Shown here: positions 43,839-53,157 of the stretch, piece after piece
Position numbering within the stretch: position 1 is the stretch's first letter
Layout: each line of letters begins with the position of its first letter
Assembly (NCBI RefSeq): GCF_006152115.1
Contig: NZ_VDFU01000003.1
Coordinates: 1 to 64,000, forward strand
Source of the DNA: Rubellimicrobium rubrum
Lineage (GTDB): Bacteria; Pseudomonadota; Alphaproteobacteria; Rhodobacterales; Rhodobacteraceae
Direction of reading: 5' to 3'
DNA length: 64,000 nucleotides
Notes under the pieces: generated by a model
What the model was told of the DNA's origin: nothing
The model's input: only the letters and a program-made list of their open reading frames with translations
Databases searched by the model: none
Made by a program: the position numbers and the translations under genes

Positions 43839-44392
43839 GCGACCTGACCCGCATCAAGGCCGAGGCCCGCGCCCGCGCCTTTGCCCGGCGGCAGGACGCC
43901 TGGGAGGCGGGGCACTCTGCCCCCTGGACCCTGCTGTCCGAGGTGCTGAAGCCGCATCTGGGTCGCCCGCTTGCTGGTTATCTTCCCATGAGGACCGAGA
44001 TCGATCCCCTGCCCGCGATGGCCGAGGCTGCCGCTCATGGCCTTGTGGGCGTTCCCATCACGCCCAAGCGCGGCCTTCCCCTCACCTTCCGCCAGTGGTC
44101 CCCTGGCTGCGCCATGATGGACGGTGGCTTCGGAACACAGATCCCGGCAAGCGGCGATGTGGTCGTGCCTGAGGTGCTGATCGTTCCCTTGGTCGCCTTC
44201 GACCGGCGGGGCGGGCGCTTGGGCTATGGGGGCGGTTTCTACGACCGGACCCTGGCGGCGCTTCGGGCCGACCATGCGGTGATGGCCATTGGTTACGCAT
44301 GGGCTGCCCAAGAGGACGGGGACCTTCCGCTCGAGGAGACCGACGCCCCTCTCGATCTGATCGTCACCGAGTCCGACGTCATCCGGCCTTGA
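43835..44392 (+). CDS. 5-formyltetrahydrofolate cyclo-ligase
   Basis: A 185-residue enzyme that converts 5-formyl-THF to 5,10-methenyl-THF using ATP. The hallmark is the ATP/folate loop GGRLGYGGGFYDRTLA near residues 127-142, with FDRRGGRLG before it and LVPLVAFD-type strands. The start is GTG, inside the mgtE stop region (4-nt overlap), so it is translationally coupled. The length is normal for YgfA/MTHFS. Confidence 0.93.
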   Translation: MSDLTRIKAEARARAFARRQDAWEAGHSAPWTLLSEVLKPHLGRPLAGYLPMRTEIDPLPAMAEAAAHGLVGVPITPKRGLPLTFRQWSPGCAMMDGGFGTQIPASGDVVVPEVLIVPLVAFDRRGGRLGYGGGFYDRTLAALRADHAVMAIGYAWAAQEDGDLPLEETDAPLDLIVTESDVIRP

Positions 44393-44441
44393 GGGACCCG
44401 CTCCGCTTGCCACAGCGGTTCGGCGCTCCTATGACGCCGCC

Positions 44442-45254
44442 ATGAGACTTCTGTTCCTGGGCGATGTCATGGGCCGGTCCGGCCGCGCGGCGGTGGCTGA
44501 GCGCCTGCCGAAACTGCGGACCGAGTGGCGGCTCGACTTCGTCGTCGTCAACGGCGAGAACGCGTCGGGCGGGATGGGCCTGACGCCCGAGCACGCCCGC
44601 GTCCTGCTGAATGCCGGGGCGGATGTGGTGACGCTGGGCGACCATGCCTTCGACCAGAAGGACATGATCCCCTTCATCGAGCAGGAGCAGCGGATCATCC
44701 GTCCGCTGAACTTTGCCAAGGGCGCGCCGGGCCGGGGCCACCGGGTGTATGACGCCCCTGGCGGGCGCAAGGTCCTCGTGACCCAGGTGCTGGGCCAGGT
44801 CTTCATGAAGCGGCCCTTCGACGACCCGTTCTCGGCCGTCGATGGCGTCCTGCGGGCCCACCCACGAGGTGGCCTCGTGCAGGCGAGCCTTGTGGACATC
44901 CATGCCGAGGCCACCTCGGAAAAGATGGCCGTGGGCCATTACTGCGACGGACGGGCGAGCGTCGTGGTCGGAACCCACACCCATGTGCCTACTGCTGACG
45001 TCGTGATCCATGCGAACGGCACGGCCTACCAGTCCGACGCCGGCATGTGCGGCGACTACGATTCGGTCATCGGCATGCAGAAGGAAGAGCCCATGCGCCG
45101 GTTCATCACCGGCATGGGCCGCGACCGCTTCACGCCGGCGCTGGGCGAAGCCACCCTGTCAGGCCTTTATGTCGAAACCGAAGACCGGACCGGCCGTGCG
45201 ACCCGGGCTGTCCCGGTGCGCGTGGGCGGGCGGCTGGCCGAGGCGCGGCCCTGA
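44442..45254 (+). CDS. YmdB-type metallophosphoesterase
   Basis: A 270-residue phosphodiesterase of the YmdB/TIGR00282 family (2',3'-cyclic nucleotides in Bacillus). Metal-site motifs are FLGDVMG (5-11, Asp8), NGENASGG (about 37-44), TLGDHAFDQ, GHYCDGR and GTHTHVPTADV. It follows the cyclo-ligase by 49 bp, the same order as in many alphaproteobacteria. It probably acts in signalling or RNA processing. Confidence 0.92.
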   Translation: MRLLFLGDVMGRSGRAAVAERLPKLRTEWRLDFVVVNGENASGGMGLTPEHARVLLNAGADVVTLGDHAFDQKDMIPFIEQEQRIIRPLNFAKGAPGRGHRVYDAPGGRKVLVTQVLGQVFMKRPFDDPFSAVDGVLRAHPRGGLVQASLVDIHAEATSEKMAVGHYCDGRASVVVGTHTHVPTADVVIHANGTAYQSDAGMCGDYDSVIGMQKEEPMRRFITGMGRDRFTPALGEATLSGLYVETEDRTGRATRAVPVRVGGRLAEARP

Positions 45255-45291
45255 CCACGTGACCCTCCGGCCCTCTTCCAGGAGACCCTGA

Positions 45292-47070
45292 ATGTTCGGT
45301 CTGGCCGTTCCGGCAGAGATGCAGCCCTGGGCGGCCATCATTGTCACGTTGCTGATGTTCGCCGCCTTCATGTGGGAACGTTTCCCCGTCGAGGTGGTGG
45401 CCATCGTGGGTGCCGCCGTGCTCCTGATCCTCGGGATCCTGCCCATGGACGAGACGCTGGATGTCTTCTCCAACAGCGCCCCATGGACGATCGCTGCGAT
45501 GCTGATCCTCGTGGGCGCTCTTGTACGGACCGGAGGGCTGCACTTCGTCGGGTCGCTTGCTGCAAAGCATGTGGAGCAGCGGCCCAAGCTGACCCTGGCG
45601 CTGATCTGCGCGGGGATCGTCGCGACCTCGGCTTTCGTCAACAACACGCCCATCGTGGTGGTGATGTTGCCAATCTTCATCCAACTCAGCCGCCAGATGG
45701 CCATGTCGCCATCCAAGTTGCTGATCCCGCTTAGCTACCTCACGCTTCTGGGGGGCTGCATCACATTGATCGGGACGTCCACGAACCTTGTCGTGGCGGG
45801 CGTCGCGCGGGATGCTGGGCTGGAGCCCTTCCATATCTTCGAGATGAGCCCGGTGGGTCTGCCCGTGGCCATCGCGGGCGCTTTGTACCTGGCCGTCTTC
45901 GGGCCGCGGCTGTTGCCAGACCGCAAGAGCATGGCGGATTTCCTGACCGACCGGTCCCGCATGCGTTACTTCACCGAAGTAGTAGTCCCCGAAGGCAGCA
46001 ACCTGATTGGGCGCGAGGTGCTGGACGTGCAGCTCTTCAAGCGGGAGGGGGTGCGCTTGATCGACGTGATCCGGGGCGATGCTTCGCTGCGTCGGGACTT
46101 CGCGCCGGTCACGCTCCGGGCCGGCGACCGCATCATCCTGCGGACCGCCATGGCCGAGCTCCTGTCGCTCCAGAAGGACAAGTCGCTGCGCCGGGTGGAT
46201 CAACTGTCCTCGGTCGCAACGACCACCGTAGAGGCCCTGATCGCCGCTGATTGCCGCATGGTGGGGCGGCGCCTGGGGGACCTGCGTCTGCGCCGCCGCT
46301 ATGGGGTCTATGTCATTGCGGTGCATCGGCGGGACAGGAACTTCGGCTCGAATCTCGACGACGTGGTGATCCGGGCCGGCGACACCCTGCTTTTGGAAGG
46401 CGCGGCCGAGGATATCCAGCGTCTCGCGCAGGACCAGAACCTCGTGGACATCGCCCATCCGACGCAGCGCGCCTATCGACGCGGGCATGCGCCGATCGTG
46501 ATCGCCACCATGGCCGCCGTCGTCGGGCTGTCCGCCATTGAGGTCGCCCCCATCGAGATCCTGGCCCTTCTGGGCGTGGCGGTGGTGCTGGTGACCCGCT
46601 GCATCGACGCGGACGAGGCCTTTGGTCTGATCGACGGGCGGCTCATGGCGATGCTTTTCGCCATGCTGGCCGTCGGCTCGGCCCTGGAGCATTCCGGCGC
46701 AGTCGAACTGATCGTCGGGGCCGTGGCGCCGCTGATGGCGGGCTGGACACCGGTACTGTCGATCTTCGCCATCTATGCGCTTTGTTCCATCCTGACCGAG
46801 CTGCTGTCGAACAACGCCGTGGCGGTGGTGGTCACTCCGGTGGCGATAGGGCTGGCGCAGACGCTGAACCTTGATCCGCGGCCCGTGCTGATCGCGGTGA
46901 TGATGGGGGCGTCCTTCGGCTTCGCCACGCCGATCGGCTACCAATGCAACCTGCTCGTCTATGGACCGGGAGGCTACAAGTTCAGCGACTTCCTCAAGGT
47001 GGGCATCCCGTTGAACATCCTGGCGGGCCTTGTGGCCAGTCTCGTGATCCCCCTGATCTGGGACCTCTGA
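45292..47070 (+). CDS. SLC13-family permease with two RCK_C domains
   Basis: A 592-residue anion/dicarboxylate carrier of the DASS/SLC13 superfamily. N-terminal and C-terminal halves each have about five to six membrane helices with substrate loops (TSAFVNNTPIVVVMLPIF, TSTNLVVAG and the C-terminal counterpart LLSNNAVAVVVTPVA). A central cytosolic part (about 220-400) holds two TrkA-C/RCK_C domains. This architecture is common in marine bacteria; the substrate (sulfate, dicarboxylate or other anion) cannot be read. Confidence 0.9.
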   Translation: MFGLAVPAEMQPWAAIIVTLLMFAAFMWERFPVEVVAIVGAAVLLILGILPMDETLDVFSNSAPWTIAAMLILVGALVRTGGLHFVGSLAAKHVEQRPKLTLALICAGIVATSAFVNNTPIVVVMLPIFIQLSRQMAMSPSKLLIPLSYLTLLGGCITLIGTSTNLVVAGVARDAGLEPFHIFEMSPVGLPVAIAGALYLAVFGPRLLPDRKSMADFLTDRSRMRYFTEVVVPEGSNLIGREVLDVQLFKREGVRLIDVIRGDASLRRDFAPVTLRAGDRIILRTAMAELLSLQKDKSLRRVDQLSSVATTTVEALIAADCRMVGRRLGDLRLRRRYGVYVIAVHRRDRNFGSNLDDVVIRAGDTLLLEGAAEDIQRLAQDQNLVDIAHPTQRAYRRGHAPIVIATMAAVVGLSAIEVAPIEILALLGVAVVLVTRCIDADEAFGLIDGRLMAMLFAMLAVGSALEHSGAVELIVGAVAPLMAGWTPVLSIFAIYALCSILTELLSNNAVAVVVTPVAIGLAQTLNLDPRPVLIAVMMGASFGFATPIGYQCNLLVYGPGGYKFSDFLKVGIPLNILAGLVASLVIPLIWDL

Positions 47071-47150
47071 GCGCACTCTTGCCCCCCGTTGCGCGGCTGG
47101 GGTAAGGGAGCGCGATCCTTCGCATTCGGAACTTTCGGGAGTACAAGCCC

Positions 47151-47900
47151 ATGGCCGGCCATTCCAAATGGGCCAACATCCAGCACCGCAAGGGCAAGCA
47201 GGACAAGCTGCGGTCCAAGCTGTTCTCCAAGCTCTCCAAGGAAATAACGGTCGCGGCCAAGATGGGGGACCCGGACCCCGACAAGAACCCGCGCCTGCGT
47301 CTGGCGGTCAAGGAAGCGCGGTCCAACTCCATGCCGCGGGACGTCATCGACCGCGCGATCAAGAAGTCGCAGGGCGGCGAGGCCGAGGCCTATGAGTCGA
47401 TCCGCTACGAGGGCTATGGCCCCGGCGGCGTGGCCGTCATCGTCGAGGCGCTGACCGACAACCGCAACCGAACCGCGTCCAACGTCCGATCCACGTTCAC
47501 CAAGAACGGCGGCAACCTGGGGGAGACGAACTCGGTCGCCTTCCAGTTCGAGCGAAAGGGCGAGATCTTCTACAAACCCGAGGTCGGCGACGCCGACGCC
47601 GTCATGATGGCCGCCCTCGAAGCCGGAGCCGAAGACGTCGAATCCGACGAGGACGGCCACTGGATCACCACCGGTGAGGACGATCTGGGCACCGTGTCCG
47701 CGGCGCTGGAGCAGTCCCTGGGCGAAAGCGAGACGGCCAAGTTCGTTTGGCGGCCCAAGGTCACGGCCCCTGCCGATGGCGAGGTCTTCGAGAAGCTGAT
47801 GCGCCTCATCGAGGTGCTCGAGGATGACGACGACGTGCAGAACGTCACCACAAATGTCGATGCGTCCGAGGACGTGATGGCGGCCTACGCGGCCTCCTGA
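47151..47900 (+). CDS. yebC: YebC/PmpR family protein
   Basis: A 249-residue protein of the YebC family, conserved in bacteria as a transcription regulator or ribosome-associated factor for poly-proline-type stalls. Diagnostic blocks are the start [17 protein letters not shown], the [20 protein letters not shown] helix and the [10 protein letters not shown]-type loop [13 protein letters not shown], with the C-terminal acidic stretch. The start fits the family N-terminus exactly. Confidence 0.96.
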   Translation: MAGHSKWANIQHRKGKQDKLRSKLFSKLSKEITVAAKMGDPDPDKNPRLRLAVKEARSNSMPRDVIDRAIKKSQGGEAEAYESIRYEGYGPGGVAVIVEALTDNRNRTASNVRSTFTKNGGNLGETNSVAFQFERKGEIFYKPEVGDADAVMMAALEAGAEDVESDEDGHWITTGEDDLGTVSAALEQSLGESETAKFVWRPKVTAPADGEVFEKLMRLIEVLEDDDDVQNVTTNVDASEDVMAAYAAS

Positions 47901-47902
47901 GG

Positions 47903-48784
47903 ATGGCGCAGTCCCGGCCTGTCGCGGGCATCCTGTGGATGCTGGTGACGGGCCTTCTGTTCGTCGGCATGACGGCGGTGGTGAAGCATGTCGGAAGCGA
48001 CGTGCCCGCCGCGCAGTCCGCCTTCCTCCGTTTCGCCCTGGGGCTGCCGTTTGCGGTGCCGATGCTCTGGCCACTTTGGCGGACCGGCCTTGGCCGGAAC
48101 GAGGCTGGCCTTTTCGCGGCGCGTGGGGTGGTTCACACCGTCGGCGTGATCTGCTGGTTCTTCGCCATGACCCGCATCCCGCTCGCGGAGGTCACGGCCA
48201 TGAACTACCTCAACCCGATCTACGTCACCCTGGGCGCGTCACTGTTCTTGGGCGAGCGATTCGAGGCTCGCCGCCTTGTGGCCGTCGGAGCGGCACTGGT
48301 CGGAGCGCTGGTGATCCTGAGACCGGGTTTGCGGGCCGTCGAGGCGGGGCACTTCGCCATGCTTGTCACCGCCCTGTTCTTTGCGGGCGGCTACCTGATC
48401 GCCAAGCGTTTGTCCGGTCAGGTCAGCGCCGGGGTTGTCGTGGGGATGCTGTCGGTTACGGTGACCCTGGGCCTGCTGCCCTTCGCTCTGTGGGTGTGGG
48501 TGCCGGTGGGCTGGGCCGAGATCGGCTGGTTCTTCCTGGCCGCGGTTCTTGCCACCTTGGCCCACTACACGATGACGCTGGCTTTCGCCTCGGCTCCGGT
48601 CAGCGCGACGCAGCCCGCGACGTTTCTCCAGCTTGTCTGGTCCGTCCTCCTGGGCGCCGCCGCTTTTGGCGAGCCGGTGGATGGCTGGGTGATCCTGGGC
48701 GGCGCGATCATCATGGCCGCCGTCAGCTTCATCACCTGGCGCGAGGCCGTCGCCCGGCGCGTGGGTCTGGTGACCGAGCCTTAG
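47903..48784 (+). CDS. DMT/EamA family exporter
   Basis: A 293-residue inner-membrane protein with about ten helices in two EamA repeats (about 10-140 and 150-285). The second repeat carries APVSATQPATFLQLVWSVLLG, a typical EamA block. Drug/metabolite transporters of this type usually export amino acids or other small metabolites; the substrate is unknown. It begins 2 nt after yebC and is convergent with choV, overlapping its end by 4 nt. Confidence 0.92.
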   Translation: MAQSRPVAGILWMLVTGLLFVGMTAVVKHVGSDVPAAQSAFLRFALGLPFAVPMLWPLWRTGLGRNEAGLFAARGVVHTVGVICWFFAMTRIPLAEVTAMNYLNPIYVTLGASLFLGERFEARRLVAVGAALVGALVILRPGLRAVEAGHFAMLVTALFFAGGYLIAKRLSGQVSAGVVVGMLSVTVTLGLLPFALWVWVPVGWAEIGWFFLAAVLATLAHYTMTLAFASAPVSATQPATFLQLVWSVLLGAAAFGEPVDGWVILGGAIIMAAVSFITWREAVARRVGLVTEP

Positions 48785-49800
48785 GCGCGCGGGTCGAGCA
48801 GCCGTGCCAGGACCCCGTCCGCCGTGATGTGGCCCAGCGTGGCCCCGTCCTCGCGCACGGCGAGGGGTCCGTCGCGCAGTTGGCTCATGACGTCGCGGAT
48901 ATCGGCGTCCGGCGCGATCTCCCCGTGGGGAAGCTGGCCATTCGGCGTCACCATCACATCGCGCGCCCGCAGCACGCCCAAGGGGTTCATGTGGGCCACG
49001 AACTCGGCCACATACGAGGTGGCCGGTGCGCGGAAGATGTCGCGGGGCGTTCCGCATTGCACGATTCGTCCCCCCTCCATGATCGCAATGCGGTTGCCCA
49101 GCTTGAACGCCTCGTCGAGGTCATGGCTCACGAACACGATCGTGCGGTTCCGCTTGGCCTGCAGGTCCAGCAGCTCGTCCTGAAGCCGCGTCCGGATCAG
49201 CGGGTCGAGAGCCGAGAAGGGTTCGTCCATCAGAAGGACAGGCGCGTCGGTGGCAAAGGCGCGGGCGAGTCCCACGCGCTGCTGCATCCCGCCCGAGAGC
49301 TGTCCGACAAGCGCGTCTGCCCGGTCGCCCAGGTTGACGAGCCGCAACTCCTCCTCGACCCGCGCCGTCCGTTCGGCCTTGGACTGGCCGCGCAACTCCA
49401 GCCCCAGGCCCACATTGTCGCGGACGGTGCGCCAGGGCAGCAGGCCGAACTGCTGGAACACCATGGCGACGGTGCGCTGGCGAATCCGGCGGAGCGTTTG
49501 CGGATCGGCCTTGGTGACCGAGACCACGTCGCCATCGGTGCGGACGCGCACCTCGCCCCGGCAGACGGGATTCAGGCCGTTCACGGCGCGGAGCAGCGTG
49601 GACTTGCCCGACCCCGACAGACCCATGAGCACGAGGATCTCGCCCTCGGCCACCTCGAGCGAGCAGTTGTGCACGCCCAGGACCTGTCCGGTCCTCTGCT
49701 GGATCTCGGACCGGCTCAGGCCCTGGTCCATGAGCGGCAGCGCGCGGTCGGGCCGGTCGCCGAAGACGATGTTCACCTGATCGAAGACGACAGCGCTCAT
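48781..49800 (-). CDS. choV: Choline ABC transporter ATP-binding protein ChoV
   Basis: A 339-residue ATPase of the glycine betaine/choline importer group. Walker A GLSGSGKST (60-68), Q-loop MVFQQFGLLPWR, signature QLSGGMQQR, Walker B VLLMDEPFSALDP, and a C-terminal CBS-like region (about 270-335), as in ProV/OpuA proteins. The long N-terminal extension before the domain is typical of ChoV. It overlaps choW by 4 nt (ATGA) and powers ChoW with ChoX. Confidence 0.93.
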   Translation of the reverse strand: MSAVVFDQVNIVFGDRPDRALPLMDQGLSRSEIQQRTGQVLGVHNCSLEVAEGEILVLMGLSGSGKSTLLRAVNGLNPVCRGEVRVRTDGDVVSVTKADPQTLRRIRQRTVAMVFQQFGLLPWRTVRDNVGLGLELRGQSKAERTARVEEELRLVNLGDRADALVGQLSGGMQQRVGLARAFATDAPVLLMDEPFSALDPLIRTRLQDELLDLQAKRNRTIVFVSHDLDEAFKLGNRIAIMEGGRIVQCGTPRDIFRAPATSYVAEFVAHMNPLGVLRARDVMVTPNGQLPHGEIAPDADIRDVMSQLRDGPLAVREDGATLGHITADGVLARLLDPRA

Positions 49801-50630
49801 TGCGGACGACTCACACGAAGCATGCGATCAAGGATGATGGCGACCACCACGATGATGAACCCTGACTCGAAGCCCAGGGCTGTGTTGACCGAATTGAGCG
49901 CCCGGACCACCGGCACCCCGAGCCCGTTCGCCCCCACCAGCGCCGCGATGACCACCATGGACAGCGACAGCATGATGGACTGGTTCAGCCCCGCCATGAT
50001 CTGAGGAAGCGCGAAGGGCAGTTCCACCTTCCAGAGCTTCTGGCGCGGCGTGGCCCCAAAGGCTTCGGCGGCTTCCAGAAGCGCCTGTGGGGTGGACGCG
50101 ATGCCGAGATAGGCGAGCCGTATGGGGGCAGGGAGGACGAAGATCACCGTCGCGATGAGACCGGGCACCATGCCCAGGCCGAAGAACACGATGGCGGGAA
50201 TGAGGTAAACAAAGGTCGGCAGCGTCTGCATCAGGTCCAGCACGGGTGCCATGGCCTGATACAGCCGCGGCCTGTGCGCCGCCGCGATGCCGATGGGAAC
50301 ACCGATCCCCATGCACACCGCGCAGGCCGTGAGCACCAAGGTCAGGCTTTCGGTCGTTTCTTCCCAATAGCCCTGGTTCAGGATGAACAGGAAACCCAGC
50401 AGCACCAGCAGGCAGGTCTTCCAGGATCGTTGAAGGATCCAGGTCAGGCCGACGAAGATCGCGATCAGGACAAGAGGGTGGGGCGCCTGCAGGGCCCACA
50501 TGATGCCGTCGATGGTCGCCCCGATCACGTCCGCGATCCCGTCGAACACGACTTGCCCGTGTGTCTGCAGCCAGTCGAAGAAGTCGGCGGCGAAACGGCC
50601 TACGGGTATTTTCTGCGTCACCCAGTCCAT
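49797..50630 (-). CDS. choW: Choline ABC transporter permease ChoW
   Basis: A 277-residue membrane protein, six to seven helices, of the ProW/OpuAB type. The EAA loop is EAAEAFGATPRQKLWKVELPFALP, and the segment LMQTLPTFVYLIPAIVFFGLG is a conserved pore region. As part of ChoXWV it transports choline into the cytoplasm. Its upstream neighbour in the same direction is an exported hydrolase, 40 bp away. Confidence 0.94.
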   Translation of the reverse strand: MDWVTQKIPVGRFAADFFDWLQTHGQVVFDGIADVIGATIDGIMWALQAPHPLVLIAIFVGLTWILQRSWKTCLLVLLGFLFILNQGYWEETTESLTLVLTACAVCMGIGVPIGIAAAHRPRLYQAMAPVLDLMQTLPTFVYLIPAIVFFGLGMVPGLIATVIFVLPAPIRLAYLGIASTPQALLEAAEAFGATPRQKLWKVELPFALPQIMAGLNQSIMLSLSMVVIAALVGANGLGVPVVRALNSVNTALGFESGFIIVVVAIILDRMLRVSRPQ

Positions 50631-50670
50631 GAGCCCCTCGCTCTACCGTATCATCACCCGTGCATCGGGG

Positions 50671-51552
50671 TCATTCACCAAGGAATGCGACGATGCGTGC
50701 GCCCACATCCTCGGGTCGTTCCCAGAACATGTTGTGTCCGTGCCCGGCGTAGGTCTCGAACTCCGCCTCGGGCAGCGTGTCGCGGACCCAGTCCTGGGTG
50801 CCCGCATCGAACAAACCGTCCTGATCGCCCCAAAGGACCAGCACCGGCGACTCGATCCGCCGGGCGTACCAGGACCAGTCCGTCATGGTCAGGGCCCGCA
50901 GCACCCCGGTCCACACGTGGAGCGGCACGGCGGCGCTCTCGGCGCGTTCGCGCGACAGGAAGTCGTCGTCCACCGGGGTGGGATTGGCATACCAGTCCAG
51001 CATGAACTGGCTGTTGGGGTCGATGGGCGGGGTCAGGGCCGGTACGTTGTCCCAAAGCCAGTCGGTCGGTCCCTTGGGAACCGAGAAGGCGGTGCTGACC
51101 AGAACGAGATGGTCCACGCGATCGGGATGCTCGGCGGCAAAGACTCCGGCGGTCATGGAGCCCAGCGAGTGCCCGACGATGTCGGCGCGGTCGATGCCAA
51201 GGGCGTCCATGAAGCCCAGCAGGTCCCCCGAGAACGCGTCGATCCCGTAGCAGCAGGCTGGCGCGTCCGATCCGCCGTGGCCGCGAAGGTCTACGGCATA
51301 GACGTGCCGGCCGCCCAGATGCGGCACGAGAAGCGACCAACTCCGGCTGTTGTCCGTGTAGCCGTGAAGCAGGATCAGCGGGTCGTCCACGACCCCGTCC
51401 GTTCCATCGACCTCCACGTAGCTGAGCTGTTGGCCGTCCGCCGTGGTGACTGACTGCCGCGCGCCGGCCCAATCGTCCTGAGACGGCAGGGGACCGGCAA
51501 GGAGGGGCACCCCCGCCATCAGAAGTGCTGCAAGGGGGCCCCAGACCCGCAT
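50671..51552 (-). CDS. Exported alpha/beta hydrolase in the choline importer operon
   Basis: A 293-residue alpha/beta hydrolase with an N-terminal signal peptide (about residues 1-20, MRVWGPLAALLMAGVPLLAG). The canonical triad is visible: Ser129 in GHSLGS, an Asp in WGDQDGLF (243 or 245) and His273 in AGHGHNMFWE; the oxyanion loop is LLHGYTDNSRSW. It lies between choX (2-nt gap) and choW (40 bp), in the same direction, so it is co-transcribed. A choline-ester or choline-lipid substrate is an inference from that place; the sequence alone does not show it. Two cysteines (PACCYG) are adjacent. Confidence 0.85.
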   Translation of the reverse strand: MRVWGPLAALLMAGVPLLAGPLPSQDDWAGARQSVTTADGQQLSYVEVDGTDGVVDDPLILLHGYTDNSRSWSLLVPHLGGRHVYAVDLRGHGGSDAPACCYGIDAFSGDLLGFMDALGIDRADIVGHSLGSMTAGVFAAEHPDRVDHLVLVSTAFSVPKGPTDWLWDNVPALTPPIDPNSQFMLDWYANPTPVDDDFLSRERAESAAVPLHVWTGVLRALTMTDWSWYARRIESPVLVLWGDQDGLFDAGTQDWVRDTLPEAEFETYAGHGHNMFWERPEDVGARIVAFLGE

Positions 51553-51554
51553 GG

Positions 51555-52475
51555 TCAGAGCCCCATGGCCGAGCGGACGGCCGCGAGTCCCTCGCCGCCA
51601 TCGACGGTCGTCACGCCCTGGAGCCAAGCATCAAACATCTCGGGGTGCTGGGTGAGCCACTGCTTCACAGCCTCGTCGGGCTCCAGCTCTTCGTCGAGGA
51701 TGAGGCCCATCATCTCGTTCTCCATGGGCAAGGTGAACGTCATGTTCTTGAGCAGCGTCGCCACGTTCGGGCATTCCGTTGCAAAGCCCTTGCGGGTCAC
51801 GGTGTACACGTTCCCTTGCCCGCCGAAGAAGTCTTCGCCGCCTTCGAGGTATTGGAGGGGGAAGTTGGCGTTCATGGGATGCGGCGCCCAGCCCAGAAAG
51901 ACCACCGGCTCCTCGCTATCCACCGCGCGGCGCACCTGCGCGAGCATCCCCTGCTCGGAGGATTCGACCACCTCGAAGCCTTCCAGGGGGCCGCCGGCCT
52001 CGGTGAGGCCGATGAGATAGGTGTTGGCTTCGTTGCCGGGCTCGATCCCGTAGATCTCGCCGTCGAGCTGGTCGCGGAAGGTCGCCAGATCCTCGTAGGT
52101 CTTGAGGCCTTGATCATAGAGATAGGCGGGTACGGCGAGATTGTACTTGGTGCCCTCGAGGTTGACGCCGACCGTCTCGATCGAGCCGTCGTCCAGATAC
52201 GGCTGGATCGCGCTCTGCTGCGAGGGCATCCAGTTGCCGAGGAACACGTCGAGGTCGCCGGTGGACAAGGCCTGGAAGGTCACGGGAACTGACAGGACCT
52301 GCACGTCGACTTCGTAGCCCAGCCCCTCGAGCACCTGCTTGGCGGCCGAGGTCGTGGCAGTGATGTCGGTCCAGCCCACGTCCGACAGGCTGACGGCTGT
52401 GCAGGCCTCCTGTGCCAAAGCCGGACTGGCAGCCGCAAGCAGCGCAATCGCGCTCAGCGTCGTGCGGAGGGTCAT
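51555..52475 (-). CDS. choX: Choline ABC transporter periplasmic binding protein ChoX
   Basis: A 306-residue exported binding protein (signal peptide cleaved near SPALAQ-EAC, residue 22) of the OpuAC/ChoX type. Aromatic residues that can form the quaternary-ammonium cage are Trp35, Trp82, Tyr111 and Trp196, in positions matching the Sinorhizobium ChoX cage. Delivers choline to ChoWV. I use the ATG preceded by GGGAGA; a TTG one codon earlier is less likely. The divergent betI start is about 106 bp away, with a palindrome between. Confidence 0.93.
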   Translation of the reverse strand: MTLRTTLSAIALLAAASPALAQEACTAVSLSDVGWTDITATTSAAKQVLEGLGYEVDVQVLSVPVTFQALSTGDLDVFLGNWMPSQQSAIQPYLDDGSIETVGVNLEGTKYNLAVPAYLYDQGLKTYEDLATFRDQLDGEIYGIEPGNEANTYLIGLTEAGGPLEGFEVVESSEQGMLAQVRRAVDSEEPVVFLGWAPHPMNANFPLQYLEGGEDFFGGQGNVYTVTRKGFATECPNVATLLKNMTFTLPMENEMMGLILDEELEPDEAVKQWLTQHPEMFDAWLQGVTTVDGGEGLAAVRSAMGL

Positions 52476-52517
52476 CAAATATCTCCCTGTTAGCAGGCGG
52501 TGTTGCCCCGCCGTTTC

Positions 52518-52537
52518 TTGATTGACGAGTCAATCAA
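52518..52537. promoter_or_regulatory. BetI-type operator between choX and betI
   Basis: A perfect inverted repeat with 9-nt arms TTGATTGAC and GTCAATCAA around a GA spacer. It resembles the BetI box of the bet operon in enterobacteria and rhizobia (TTGATTG...CAATCAA type). It lies 43 bp from the choX start and 45 bp from the betI start, so one operator could repress both directions until choline binds BetI. Confidence 0.75.
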
Positions 52538-52581
52538 TCACTCGATATTGCGGCCTGGCAAGTCTTTTTCCGGGGAACGCT

Positions 52582-53157
52582 ATGCCTCGTCATGCCGCCG
52601 AGCCTATCCGACGCGCCGCAATCGTCAAGGCAACGATCCAGGAGGTCGCGCGGGCCGGCTCGCTTGAGGTGACCGTGGCGCAGATCGCCGCGCGGGCCGG
52701 GGTGTCGTCGGCCTTGGCGCATCATTATTTCGGCTCAAAGGAAGCGATCTTCGTCGCCGCCATGCGCCATGTCCTGACGCTGTTCGGGGCCGAGGTGCGC
52801 GGCGCTCTCGCCACGGCCGATTCCCCTCGCTCCCGGATCGAGGCGATCGTCCGCGCGTCCTTTTCCGCAGGGTCGTTCCGGCGCGAGGTCATCGCTGCCT
52901 GGCTCAACTTCTACGTCCAGGCCCAGACCACCCCCGAGGCGCGGCGCCTCCTGTCGCTGTATCGCAAGCGCCTCCATTCCAATCTGGTCCATTCCCTGAA
53001 GCCTCTGGTGGGGGACCGGGCAGGGGAAGTGGCCGAAGGGGTCGGGGCACTGATCGATGGCGTCTATCTAAGGCAGGCCCTCGCCGGCACCACGCCCGAC
53101 CGGCGTGCGGCGGCGGACCTGGTGCTGAACCATGTCATCCGCGAGATCGGGGCATGA
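52582..53157 (+). CDS. betI: Choline-responsive TetR-family repressor BetI
   Basis: A 191-residue TetR repressor. The helix-turn-helix is in AQIAARAGVSSALAHHYFGSKEAIFVAAM, typical of BetI, and the ligand region has EVIAAWLNFYVQAQTTPEARR, a conserved BetI segment. Its DNA target is probably the palindrome at 52518-52537. The gene overlaps betC by 4 nt. The start was set at the ATG after GGGGAACGC; the earlier open frame covers the operator. Confidence 0.94.
   Translation: MPRHAAEPIRRAAIVKATIQEVARAGSLEVTVAQIAARAGVSSALAHHYFGSKEAIFVAAMRHVLTLFGAEVRGALATADSPRSRIEAIVRASFSAGSFRREVIAAWLNFYVQAQTTPEARRLLSLYRKRLHSNLVHSLKPLVGDRAGEVAEGVGALIDGVYLRQALAGTTPDRRAAADLVLNHVIREIGA

Noticed and set aside
45130-47076. 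Open frame of 648 codons opposite the SLC13 carrier
   Set aside because: Antisense shadow with His/Gln/Arg/Asp-rich composition; the sense frame is a complete carrier.
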